DNA of 49,189 nt, from NCBI GenBank assembly GCA_016789905.1, contig JAEUQC010000067.1, positions 1-49,189 of the forward strand, given 5' to 3'. This DNA is from Bryobacterales bacterium. Lineage in GTDB: Bacteria; Acidobacteriota; Terriglobia; Bryobacterales; Bryobacteraceae. How positions within the stretch are numbered: position 1 is the first letter of the stretch; each line of letters begins with the position of its first letter. The position numbers and the translations under genes were made by a program. Shown here piece after piece: positions 34,163 to 42,313 of this stretch. The notes under the pieces were generated by a model. It saw only the letters and a program-made list of their open reading frames with translations. It had not been told where the DNA came from and did not search any database.

Positions 34163-35170
34163 TTACTTGACGATTTTGACCTTCACGCCACCCATGGCGA
34201 CTTTTACCGGCAACACCTGCGCGCCCTCCCGTTCGATGATGGCCGACACCTTCTCCTTCGTCCCGGGTTCGACGAGGAAGAAGACGCAGCCGCCGCCGCC
34301 AGCACCGCAGACCTTGGCGCCGACCGCGCCAGCGCGTTTGGTGGTGGCGACGAGATTATCGATGAGTTCGGTAGTAATGCCAGGGGCGTTTTTCTTGCGG
34401 AAGCTCCACTCTTCGCGGAGCAGTCGCGCGGTTTCCAGCCAGTCCGCCTTTTCCAGGGCGAGACGCATATCGTGGGCGATGGAGGCGATCTGATCGAAGT
34501 TTTTGTGCACCTTTTTGTCGCCGTCGATGTGGAGTTTGGTGACTTCCCAATTGTTAATGCCGGAGTTGCGCGGTTCGCCGGTGTAGGCGAGGACGGTGCG
34601 CTGTTCCAGGTCGGCGGGGTCCAGCGGGATGGCGACGCGGCGAATGCCATCTGCGCGGAGTTCAATGGCGCTGATGCCGCCGTACATGGCCGGGTAGTAG
34701 TCCTGGCAGCCGGTGGGGACCTTGATGATTTGGGCTTCGATGTTTTGGGCCAGTTCGCGCAGTTTTTCAACCGAGTAGCCGGCGTTGAGCCATTTGTTGA
34801 ACGCCGCGCAAATGGTGATGAGCAGAGCAGAAGAACCGGAAATACCGGCGCCGGCAGGAGCTTCGGAATGCGAATCGAGTTCGAGGCCCGTTTCGGGGGC
34901 GAAGAAGCTGACCGCGTAAGCAAGCAGGGACAGCTTGTACTTTTTCGCGGCCTTCAGATCGTCGAGTGAGTCGAAGACTTCGTCGATGCCCAAGTCGCGA
35001 GAGCGGAGCACGATTTGGCGGTCGTTCCGCGGAACGATGGAACACGACGTGTAGCGATCAACCGCGAAATTCACGGTGACGGCGTTGACGTGGTGCAGGT
35101 AGAGTGGCCAAATGTCGAGGGTGCCGCCGGCCAAATCGACGCGACAGGGAGATTGCGACGTGATACGCAT
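34163..35170 (-). CDS. GHMP-family sugar/heptose kinase
   Basis: A protein of 335 residues. The GHMP ATP-binding motif PAGAGISGSSA is at residues 105-115, the N-terminal CRVDLAGGTLDIWPLY and the C-terminal VCGAGGGGCVFF match the D-glycero-D-manno-heptose 7-phosphate kinase (HddA-like) branch, which phosphorylates the anomeric position for nucleotide-sugar synthesis. Specificity between heptose-7-P, fucose and similar sugars cannot be settled here. No other heptose gene is nearby. It begins 24 bp after the end of the membrane-protein gene and is followed 6 bp later by the CPBP protease gene. Confidence 0.92.
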   Translation of the reverse strand: MRITSQSPCRVDLAGGTLDIWPLYLHHVNAVTVNFAVDRYTSCSIVPRNDRQIVLRSRDLGIDEVFDSLDDLKAAKKYKLSLLAYAVSFFAPETGLELDSHSEAPAGAGISGSSALLITICAAFNKWLNAGYSVEKLRELAQNIEAQIIKVPTGCQDYYPAMYGGISAIELRADGIRRVAIPLDPADLEQRTVLAYTGEPRNSGINNWEVTKLHIDGDKKVHKNFDQIASIAHDMRLALEKADWLETARLLREEWSFRKKNAPGITTELIDNLVATTKRAGAVGAKVCGAGGGGCVFFLVEPGTKEKVSAIIEREGAQVLPVKVAMGGVKVKIVK

Positions 35171-35194
35171 GAATCTTCTAGTGTAACGCGCGAC

Positions 35195-35803
35195 TCAGCG
35201 CCGGGGAGCACGGACAAACAAAGCCACGGCGGCGAGGGCTTCGAGTGGGGCAAGGATCAAAGTGGCGCGAACGATGCCATCGGGTGTGAGGTAATCCAAC
35301 AGCAGGGCGACGGTATCTTGGTGCAGAAGGCGCGGCAAGGCGAAGAAGGCGACGAGGAGCAGGAGGAAGATCATCCGAAGGCGCCCCTTGGCGAGCGGGG
35401 CATTGTCCATCCGGTTGGCGGTCCAAGCGGCCAAGGCCACCACCACGATGCAGGCAAACAGGCTCATAACAGCAAGCGACAGGCCGACGGCGATGGGAGG
35501 GGCCACCAGACGGCCGGACCGCAGACTGACGGTGCCAATCCCCATCCACAGAACGCCGACGCCAGTGAACCAGCCGATGCCCACAGCGCGGAACAACGGG
35601 CCCAGAGGCGCGCCGCGATTGGGCTCGGCGAACACCGCGTCAACAGCCAGGGGAACGGCGAAAAAGAGGCTGAGGAAGGAATAGGGAAGCAGCAGAAAAA
35701 GGTCGAGGTATTCAATCCCCTTGAAGTATGGCACCAGCACACCGAAGAGAATGGCGACCAGCAAGTTGTTGAAGAGGGTGCGCGGAGTCAATTGAGATAG
35801 CAT
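35195..35803 (-). CDS. Polytopic membrane protein of unknown function
   Basis: A protein of 202 residues with five or six hydrophobic segments. The first runs over FNNLLVAILFGVLVPYF; a Gly-rich segment around IGWFTGVGVLWMGIG and a final one near LEALAAVALFVRAP follow. I do not recognise a family. It is the first gene of the minus-strand operon with the GHMP kinase, CPBP and BamE-like genes. Its ATG at 35803 is one base away from the ATG of the divergent RraA gene and no ribosome site precedes it, so the true start could be further in. Confidence 0.72.
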   Translation of the reverse strand: MLSQLTPRTLFNNLLVAILFGVLVPYFKGIEYLDLFLLLPYSFLSLFFAVPLAVDAVFAEPNRGAPLGPLFRAVGIGWFTGVGVLWMGIGTVSLRSGRLVAPPIAVGLSLAVMSLFACIVVVALAAWTANRMDNAPLAKGRLRMIFLLLLVAFFALPRLLHQDTVALLLDYLTPDGIVRATLILAPLEALAAVALFVRAPRR

Positions 35804-35804
35804 A

Positions 35805-36563
35805 ATGCATGTTATGAGACGGAAACGCGTGTATGTCCCGCTTGCGGCAATTGCCTGTGCCCTGCTGGGATTCGGATTCCAGGCGGCGACCAAGCCGGCT
35901 GCGGCGAAGGACCCGATAACGGCTGGATTTGAAAAGACGACTGTTGCGTCGGTGGCTGACGCAGTGGACCAGATTACCGGTCAGCGAGGGTTTCTGTCGC
36001 ACGATATGCGGCCGCGAACGGGCAACATCCGCGTGGTGGGGCGGGCGACCACGGTATTGCTAAAGCCGGCCCCGGCGGACAAGGCCACGCCTGCGTTATC
36101 GACGGGCATGTCGACGGCGATGATTGACAACGCAAAGCCCGGGGAGGTTGGGGTAATTGTGATTGAAGACGGGTTGGATGTCGCCGGCATTGGGGGCCTG
36201 ATGGGCACGGCAGCCAAGGCGAGAGGGATGGCGGGGGTAATTGTGGATGGGGGAGTGCGCGATCTGAAAGAAGTGCGAGGGCTGGGTCTGGCGATCTATG
36301 CGCGAAGCGTAGTGCCATCGAGCACGGTAAGCCGGTTCGCCGGGGTAGCGAAAGACGTGCCGGTGCAGTGCGCGGGAGTGACGATCAACCCTGGGGATTG
36401 GATTGTCGCCGATGAAGACGGCGTGGTGCGGGTGCCGCAGGAGAAGGTGAAGGAAGTATTGCAGCGGGCGAAAGAGATCGACGACCGGGAAACGAAGATG
36501 GTGCCGTATATTCTGAAGTTCAAGGCGCTGACGAAAGCGGTGGAAGTTTTCAATCGAATTTGA
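35805..36563 (+). CDS. Exported RraA/HMG-aldolase-family protein
   Basis: A protein of 252 residues. The C-terminal about 210 residues have the RraA-like fold: GLMGTAAKARGMAGVIVDGG with GGVRD at 149-153 (active-site-type Arg/Asp), and GDWIVADEDGVVRVP. This family includes RNase E inhibitors and HMG aldolases. Unusually, the protein begins with a clear signal-like segment (VYVPLAAIACALLGFGFQAA), so it should be periplasmic rather than cytoplasmic, which argues against RNase E regulation. A second ATG at 35814 is also possible. It starts one base from the divergent membrane-protein gene. Confidence 0.9.
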   Translation: MHVMRRKRVYVPLAAIACALLGFGFQAATKPAAAKDPITAGFEKTTVASVADAVDQITGQRGFLSHDMRPRTGNIRVVGRATTVLLKPAPADKATPALSTGMSTAMIDNAKPGEVGVIVIEDGLDVAGIGGLMGTAAKARGMAGVIVDGGVRDLKEVRGLGLAIYARSVVPSSTVSRFAGVAKDVPVQCAGVTINPGDWIVADEDGVVRVPQEKVKEVLQRAKEIDDRETKMVPYILKFKALTKAVEVFNRI

Positions 36564-36649
36564 AATGGCGAGGCAAGAACCCTAGTAGTCATAGGGTATT
36601 TTTCCACAGGCGCTTCCTATACTTGAAAACGGTCGCAGAACCGATAAAC

Positions 36650-37000
36650 ATGTATATGGCAGAGAAACGCATTGAGCCCCGACTAATGTGCGCAGACCTC
36701 GTAGACATCGAATGGCGTGACGGCCGAGGGCGTGTACAGCGCACTGTGGCTAACCTGGAAGACATTTCCGCGGTGGGTGCCTGCCTTCAGGTGGAGAACG
36801 AAATTCCTCTGCGCACATCGATTCGGATGACGGTGATGAAGAGCGAGTTCGTGGGCGAGATCCGGTACTGTGTGTTTCGCGAGTACGGCTATTTCCTGGG
36901 TGTGCAGTTCGAACCAGGAGTGAAGTGGAACTCCCGTGCTTTCAAGCCATTACACCTGTTCGACCCGCGCCGGTTGCTGGAAGCCGAAGCTCCGAAGTAG
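36650..37000 (+). CDS. PilZ-domain protein
   Basis: A protein of 116 residues with a PilZ-like domain, usually a c-di-GMP receptor. The pattern MAEKRIEPR at the start stands where the RxxxR motif lies, and NLEDISAVGACLQVEN where the (D/N)xSxxG motif lies (here DISAVG). The end (YFLGVQFE) closes the barrel. Whether all cyclic-di-GMP ligands are intact cannot be guaranteed. The start was chosen at the ATG 36650 (MYMAEKR); earlier in-frame Met residues precede sequence of no clear quality. It lies 87 bp after the RraA gene and 40 bp before the oxidoreductase gene. Confidence 0.82.
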   Translation: MYMAEKRIEPRLMCADLVDIEWRDGRGRVQRTVANLEDISAVGACLQVENEIPLRTSIRMTVMKSEFVGEIRYCVFREYGYFLGVQFEPGVKWNSRAFKPLHLFDPRRLLEAEAPK

Positions 37001-37040
37001 GCACAGCGCCCGCGTTTGGAGGCGATATACTTCGAGCGGG

Positions 37041-38858
37041 ATGCGAGGCTGGATACTTTACGTCGCGGCGGCCAGTATGGCCTTTGGAGAGAAATTCGAT
37101 TTCGTAGTCTACGGCTCGACACCGGCGGGAATTGCTTCGGCGGTGGTGGCCGCCCGGCAGGGGCGCCGCGTGGCGCTGGTGGAACCTACCGAACACTTCG
37201 GCGGCCTGCTGACGGGAGGACTTTCGTACACAGATTTCCGGACGCAGGAGTCCGTGACGGGGTTCTTTCGGGAGTACATGGACCGTGTGCTGGTGTACTA
37301 CCAGCAGAAATACGGGACCGATTCGCCGCAAGCACGGGATTGCTTTTTCGGCGCACACGCGGAGCCACACGTATCGACGCTGCTGCTGCGGCAGATGGTG
37401 GCCGAGCAAAAGACGCTGACGCTGGAAATGGGATGGCGCCTGCGAGGGGTGAAAGCGGGTTCACGGATTCAGACGGCCAGTTTTCAGACCGGCGCAGGCA
37501 CGCGGACGCTGGAGGCGCGTTTCTGGGTGGATGCGACGTATGAGGGCGACCTGGCCGCGGCGGCGCGTGTTCCGTACCGGACAGACCGGGAATCCACACG
37601 CGAGTACGGAGAACATTTCGCGGGCATATTGTATTTCGACCAGGGCAAGATACTGCCCGGCTCCACGGGCGCGGGGGATGCCAATATTCAGTGCTACAAC
37701 TTCCGGGTGATTATGACGAACCGCAAGGAAAACATGGCGCCCGTACCCCGGCCGGCGTCCTACCGGCGGGAAGAGTTCACGCCGTTGATCCCGCACTTCA
37801 CGAGCGGCCGGATTACGGAGATCTATACGGAGGCGCCGACGGGCATTTTCCGATTGCAGCGGCTGCCGAACGGCAAATCGGACATGAACGACATAAAGCA
37901 GGCGCCGATTCGGATTGCGCTGCCGGGAGAAAACGGCGGGTGGCCGGAAGGGGATGCACCGGCGCGCGAACGAATTCACCAGCGCCACTTGGATTACGCG
38001 ATGGGCCTACTGTATTTCTTGCGGACCGACGAAGCGGTGCCCGCCGCGATCCGCGCGAAGGCGAACGAGTGGGGACTGGCAAAAGACGAATTCGCCGCGA
38101 CGGGAAACCTGCCGCCGGCGCTGTACGTGCGGGAAGCGCGACGGATACGCGGGACGTACACGTTTACTGAGCACGACACACAACCGGCGCCGGAATCGGT
38201 TCGCACAGCAACGCAGCCGGCGGCGATCGCCATCGGCGACTATGCGCTCAACTCCCATGGGCATCAACGGGGCGGCCCGCTGTACCCATCGCTGGTAGAG
38301 GGCGATTTTGCGTTTTCGACAACGCCATTCCAGATCCCCTACGGAACGATTGTGCCGGGAATGGTTGAAAATCTGCTTGTGCCGGTGGCCGTGTCGGCGA
38401 CACATGTTGGCTATTCGGCGCTGCGGCTGGAGCCGACTTGGACGGCGCTGGGACACGCGGCGGGATTAGCGGCGAATCTGGCGCTGGGCGGGGACGGAAA
38501 CGCCCGGTCCGTGGACATTGGCGCGTTGCAGAGCGCGCTTCACGAACAGGGCCAGGCGACCATCTACACATCCGATGTGCCGCCGGGCTCGCGCTACTGG
38601 CGTGCCGTGCAATGGGCGGGGCAGTACGGGTTTCTAGCCGATATAGTGGAGTACCGGACGGCGGTACTGACGCCATTGCAACGGCGCCACGGACTGCAAT
38701 ACTCCCATGCGTTTCCGCTGCACGCGGTGGAACCGGGGGCGGCACTGGACGCCAGGCTGCGCGCACTTTGGGTGAAGCGCGTGCCGTGCGGCGACGCCCC
38801 GGATGCAAGCACCCGGGGCGAGTTTCTGGAGGCAGCGCGGCGGCAGTGTCAGCGTTGA
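37041..38858 (+). CDS. Secreted FAD-dependent oxidoreductase (FAD_oxidored family)
   Basis: A protein of 605 residues with a short signal peptide (MRGWILYVAAASMAFG). The dinucleotide-binding fold is clear: FDFVVYGSTPAGIASAVVAA followed by VALVEPTEHFGGLLTGGL, as in Pfam 12831 FAD-dependent oxidoreductases. A second FAD-contacting segment is near SALRLEPTWTALGHAAGLAA. The function within this family is not defined; many members sit in sugar-degradation or secreted clusters. It ends inside a small palindrome shared with the convergent receptor gene. Confidence 0.9.
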   Translation: MRGWILYVAAASMAFGEKFDFVVYGSTPAGIASAVVAARQGRRVALVEPTEHFGGLLTGGLSYTDFRTQESVTGFFREYMDRVLVYYQQKYGTDSPQARDCFFGAHAEPHVSTLLLRQMVAEQKTLTLEMGWRLRGVKAGSRIQTASFQTGAGTRTLEARFWVDATYEGDLAAAARVPYRTDRESTREYGEHFAGILYFDQGKILPGSTGAGDANIQCYNFRVIMTNRKENMAPVPRPASYRREEFTPLIPHFTSGRITEIYTEAPTGIFRLQRLPNGKSDMNDIKQAPIRIALPGENGGWPEGDAPARERIHQRHLDYAMGLLYFLRTDEAVPAAIRAKANEWGLAKDEFAATGNLPPALYVREARRIRGTYTFTEHDTQPAPESVRTATQPAAIAIGDYALNSHGHQRGGPLYPSLVEGDFAFSTTPFQIPYGTIVPGMVENLLVPVAVSATHVGYSALRLEPTWTALGHAAGLAANLALGGDGNARSVDIGALQSALHEQGQATIYTSDVPPGSRYWRAVQWAGQYGFLADIVEYRTAVLTPLQRRHGLQYSHAFPLHAVEPGAALDARLRALWVKRVPCGDAPDASTRGEFLEAARRQCQR

Positions 38859-38870
38859 GTTAGAACTCAA
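38855..38870. repeat. 16-bp palindrome containing both convergent stop codons
   Basis: TTGAGTTAGAACTCAA at 38855-38870 has perfect 7-bp arms with AG in the middle. It contains the TGA of the oxidoreductase gene (38856-38858) and the TAA of the receptor gene on the other strand (38860-38862). The stem is short and lacks a T-run, so it is at best a weak bidirectional terminator. Confidence 0.4.
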
Positions 38871-41800
38871 ACCGGCCGATGAGCAGCAGGTTGGAATTGG
38901 ACGTCCCGATGTCGGAGAAGGCTCCGCGTGTACCGCTGCCGATGCGGGCAAACGCGCCAAGGTTGTTCTGATTGAACGAACCATTGGGGTCGGCAAATTG
39001 CGGCTGCTTCAAGGGGAAGTTGTTACCGTCCAGCCGGACCTGGAAGCGGTACTTTTCCTTGACGCGCCACCATTTGGCGATAGAGAGCTGGGTCCACAAC
39101 AGGCCCGGCGCTTCAAAGACATTGCGGCCCAGATTGCCAACGGTGAAAGGCGCGGGGTAGGCGAAGGAACTGGCATTCAAGTAGGGGTTCTGCGCCTGGG
39201 TGGGAAAGCGATTGGCGCCGAGTTCCCAATTGTCGACCTGGGCGGCCTGGTGTGTGGTGACGATATTGGGCCGTGATTCTCCCGGGAGGTACCGGTTGGG
39301 ACTGCCGGCAAAGGAGACGTTGAAGGGCGGGCCGGACTGCATGGTTTGCGTCCAGGTCAATTGCCAGCCGCCAAAGACCGCGTTGCTGAAGCCGCCTCCG
39401 CTCATCCAGCGGCGCCCTTTGCCGAACGGCATGTCGAGCGACATGACGGTAACAAACCGGTGGCGGACATCGTAGCTGGCGCGGGCCTTTTCCAGGCGGC
39501 GGTTGTAGTAGGTGAGTCCGTTATCCCCGGTTTCGGCTTCGGCCTCGGTGAGCGTTTTGCTCATCGTATAGAAGGTATTGAAGGTGAGGCCGCCAGACAT
39601 GCGCTTCTCCAGGCGGACGGTGCCGCCGTGGTAGGAGTTGTGGCCGTAGTTCGAGTACATATTGATGGCCCCGAAATTCGTGAACGGCAGGTAGTTTTGC
39701 TGCGCGGTGAATATTTGATTGAGCACCGCAGGATCATTGGAAATATTCAGCGGAAGAACATTGATGTTCCAATTATTGAGCAGTCCAACGCCGGACTGCC
39801 CCTGGTATTGAATTTCCGCCACCCAGTTTTGGCGGAAGGCGTACTGCACACCTCCGGACCAACTCATGACGTAGGGCATCCGCATATTGGGATCCCAACG
39901 GTTGGCGGCGCGGCCGGCAAAGTTGGTGCCGACGAACGGGACAGAACCGTCGGGCTGAACGTCGTATTTGAACGACGGCGGACCCTGCGATAGCCGGAAG
40001 ACGTGGCTGGGATCGCCAACGGGAGCCTGAATATTGGCCGTGGCCAGGTATTCCTGGAACATGCTATTGCGTTCGGTGGCGAAGACGTCCTGATGAACAA
40101 TGCCGAAGGAGGCGCGGAAAACCATTTTGGGACGGAAGTTCCAGGCAAGTCCAACGCGAGGGGCAAAGTTGTTCAAGTCCTTCTTGGCCAACGGACCAGG
40201 CTTGTGCAGGATGGCACCGGGGCGGCCGGAGATGGGATCGGTAGCGGTGGGGTCAAACTGGGACTGCTGACCATACTTCGTCTGATAGGGACTTTCATAG
40301 GAGTAGCGCAGACCGAGGTTCAACGTGAGGGTGCGGAACGGTTTCCAGTCGTCCTGGAAGTAGGCCTGGTGGGACCACCAGCGAGGCAGCCAACTGGCGA
40401 AGGCGGAAGTATAGGTGGCGCTGGTGACGGTTCCCAACAGGAACGAGGCGAAAGTGTTGCCGGTGTTTGGCGTGAATGGCGCGTTGGTGGCGCCGAAGTT
40501 GTAGGTTCCGCCGGGAAGGGCGGGAACGACAGAGTTATAGCGGGTTCGCATCAGTTCGTACCCCGCCTTGAACGTGTGCTTGCCTGCCACTTTGGTGATG
40601 TTGTTCTGGACGGTGATGTCTTCGCCGATGTTCTGGTAGCTGGGCAAAGAGCCGAAGCTATAGCCGATGTTGAAATAGGGGAACGTTTCGCCCGAAACGT
40701 TTGGGATGCCGAGTTGCTTGGCCCAGTCGCCGCCTTTTGTGAGCGCAGTTTCCTTCAGCACGCGGCGGTTGAAACCGACGCGGAATTCGTTGCTGACGGT
40801 GGGGCTGAGGATCAGCATATCGGAGAAGACGATGTTGACGTGATCGACCGGCTGGGGCTGCGCGTTGGGGTCGATGTCGCGCCAGGCGAACTCTGCTTGA
40901 TAGTCACCTTTCCAGGCGCGGTGGATGGACTGCGAATACCGGCCATAGGCTTTGTGATTCGAAGTGAACTGGTGGTCTACTTTGAAATCGATGCGGGTGC
41001 GGTAGATTTCCTTGGGCTGGTTGACGACCAGGTTTTCGGTGGGCCCGGTGGCGGTGGGGATGCCCGGCTGATTGGGTTCGGCGAACGGCTTCCGGTTCAG
41101 GAAGTTTTGAACAGCGGGGTCAAAGAGAGACCGAGGGATGACGTTGTTGGGAAACGGATCGCGGGACCAGGTGGCGCCGGATTGGCGCGTGGTGAAGGGG
41201 TTGTAAATCGGCAGCGGGCGGGGGGAGGTGAGACCACCAAAGGAAAAATCGCCGCTCATCATGGCGGGGGTGGGGACGGTGGCACGGCGGGAGGAGGTGC
41301 CGGCGACTTCGGCGTGGCGGGCGATGCCGGCCAGGAAAAACGTTTTGTCCTTGCCGTTGTAGAGCTTCGGGATCTTCACGACACCGCTGACGAGCCCGGT
41401 GGATTCGTTGTATTGGAAAGGGTTGGTGCGGGGCAGTTGTTCCAGATAGGTGCGGTGAATCATGCTCTTATTGATGTGCCTGTTTTCCGCGACAATGTGC
41501 AGATCGTTGGTGCCGGATTTCATGACCATGGACATGAGTCCGCCGGCCGAATGCCCGTATTCGGCGGGCATGCCAGTGGTATGGATTTTCACTTCTTCAA
41601 AGGCGTCCTGCGTGGGAGACACCTGTTCATTGGGCCCGCCGATGTTTCCGATGCCCGGTTCTTTGCCATTGACGCCATCCACCTGGTATCCGATGGCGCG
41701 CGAGCGTTGGCCAAGGACGTGATAGCCGTTCATGGAGTTGGTTCCGGGGTAGTAGTACATCATGCGGACCGGGCGCTTCTGACTGACCGGGATGGCCACA

Positions 41801-42234
41801 AGCGTGTCTCCGGAGAGGACCAGGCCAGAAGCCGACGTCTCCGTGTCCAACAGGGGCGCCCCGCCGGTGACCTGCACCGTTTCCGTAACGCCGCCGACTT
41901 CCATCTGAATATCGATGCGCGGCACTTCACCGGTGCGGATTGTTACTCCATCGCGAACGTACTTCTTGAAGCCCGCCGACTCCACGGTAAGCCTGTAAGC
42001 GCCCGGCGAAAGATAGGGAATGTAATAAGCGCCCTCGTTGCTTGTCGGCACTTCCGATGTGAAGGCGGTGGCCGAATTGACAACCGTTACTTTCGCGCCG
42101 GCAACGACGGCCCCGGTGGTGTCGCTGACTGTCCCCACCAGCGTTCCGGTGCCGGTGGTCTGCGCCACCAGGACGCACGCAAACAGACATGAAACGGGCA
42201 ACAAAGCCCAACGAACGAACGAACCATGGTTCAT
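38860..42234 (-). CDS. TonB-dependent receptor with carboxypeptidase-regulatory-like N-terminal domain
   Basis: An outer-membrane protein of 1124 residues. Signal peptide (LLPVSCLFACVLVAQ), then a CarboxypepD_reg-like beta-sandwich (GTLVGTVSDTTGAVVAGAKV, about 30-115), a plug domain with VQVTGGAPLLDTETSAS, and a large beta barrel (for example LTLNLGLRYSYESPYQT) ending in the aromatic GRFEF. These Oar/SusC-like receptors import bulky substrates (often glycans) with TonB energy. ATG 42234 has a ribosome site (GGGGAG); an upstream ATG at 42261 is less likely. A promoter with an inverted repeat sits just upstream (listed). It probably belongs with the regulator at 42314. The substrate is not determinable. 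Confidence 0.93.
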   Translation of the reverse strand: MNHGSFVRWALLPVSCLFACVLVAQTTGTGTLVGTVSDTTGAVVAGAKVTVVNSATAFTSEVPTSNEGAYYIPYLSPGAYRLTVESAGFKKYVRDGVTIRTGEVPRIDIQMEVGGVTETVQVTGGAPLLDTETSASGLVLSGDTLVAIPVSQKRPVRMMYYYPGTNSMNGYHVLGQRSRAIGYQVDGVNGKEPGIGNIGGPNEQVSPTQDAFEEVKIHTTGMPAEYGHSAGGLMSMVMKSGTNDLHIVAENRHINKSMIHRTYLEQLPRTNPFQYNESTGLVSGVVKIPKLYNGKDKTFFLAGIARHAEVAGTSSRRATVPTPAMMSGDFSFGGLTSPRPLPIYNPFTTRQSGATWSRDPFPNNVIPRSLFDPAVQNFLNRKPFAEPNQPGIPTATGPTENLVVNQPKEIYRTRIDFKVDHQFTSNHKAYGRYSQSIHRAWKGDYQAEFAWRDIDPNAQPQPVDHVNIVFSDMLILSPTVSNEFRVGFNRRVLKETALTKGGDWAKQLGIPNVSGETFPYFNIGYSFGSLPSYQNIGEDITVQNNITKVAGKHTFKAGYELMRTRYNSVVPALPGGTYNFGATNAPFTPNTGNTFASFLLGTVTSATYTSAFASWLPRWWSHQAYFQDDWKPFRTLTLNLGLRYSYESPYQTKYGQQSQFDPTATDPISGRPGAILHKPGPLAKKDLNNFAPRVGLAWNFRPKMVFRASFGIVHQDVFATERNSMFQEYLATANIQAPVGDPSHVFRLSQGPPSFKYDVQPDGSVPFVGTNFAGRAANRWDPNMRMPYVMSWSGGVQYAFRQNWVAEIQYQGQSGVGLLNNWNINVLPLNISNDPAVLNQIFTAQQNYLPFTNFGAINMYSNYGHNSYHGGTVRLEKRMSGGLTFNTFYTMSKTLTEAEAETGDNGLTYYNRRLEKARASYDVRHRFVTVMSLDMPFGKGRRWMSGGGFSNAVFGGWQLTWTQTMQSGPPFNVSFAGSPNRYLPGESRPNIVTTHQAAQVDNWELGANRFPTQAQNPYLNASSFAYPAPFTVGNLGRNVFEAPGLLWTQLSIAKWWRVKEKYRFQVRLDGNNFPLKQPQFADPNGSFNQNNLGAFARIGSGTRGAFSDIGTSNSNLLLIGRFEF

Positions 42235-42279
42235 CCCAATCTCCCCTGTGAACTCGGACAATCGACTGCGAAGGCAGCT

Positions 42280-42309
42280 ATCGAATCACAGTTGGCAGGG
42301 AACTGTCAA
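42280..42309 (-). promoter_or_regulatory. Promoter with embedded inverted repeat for the receptor at 38860
   Basis: On the minus strand, -35 TTGACA lies at 42309-42304 and a -10-like TTCGAT at 42285-42280, spaced by 18 bp. The inverted repeat ACAGTT (42288-42293) / AACTGT (42301-42306) overlaps the -35 box and spacer. It lies in the 79-bp gap after the stop of the winged-helix gene. A repressor or activator site is inferred from this placement. Confidence 0.5.
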
Positions 42310-42313
42310 CGCA

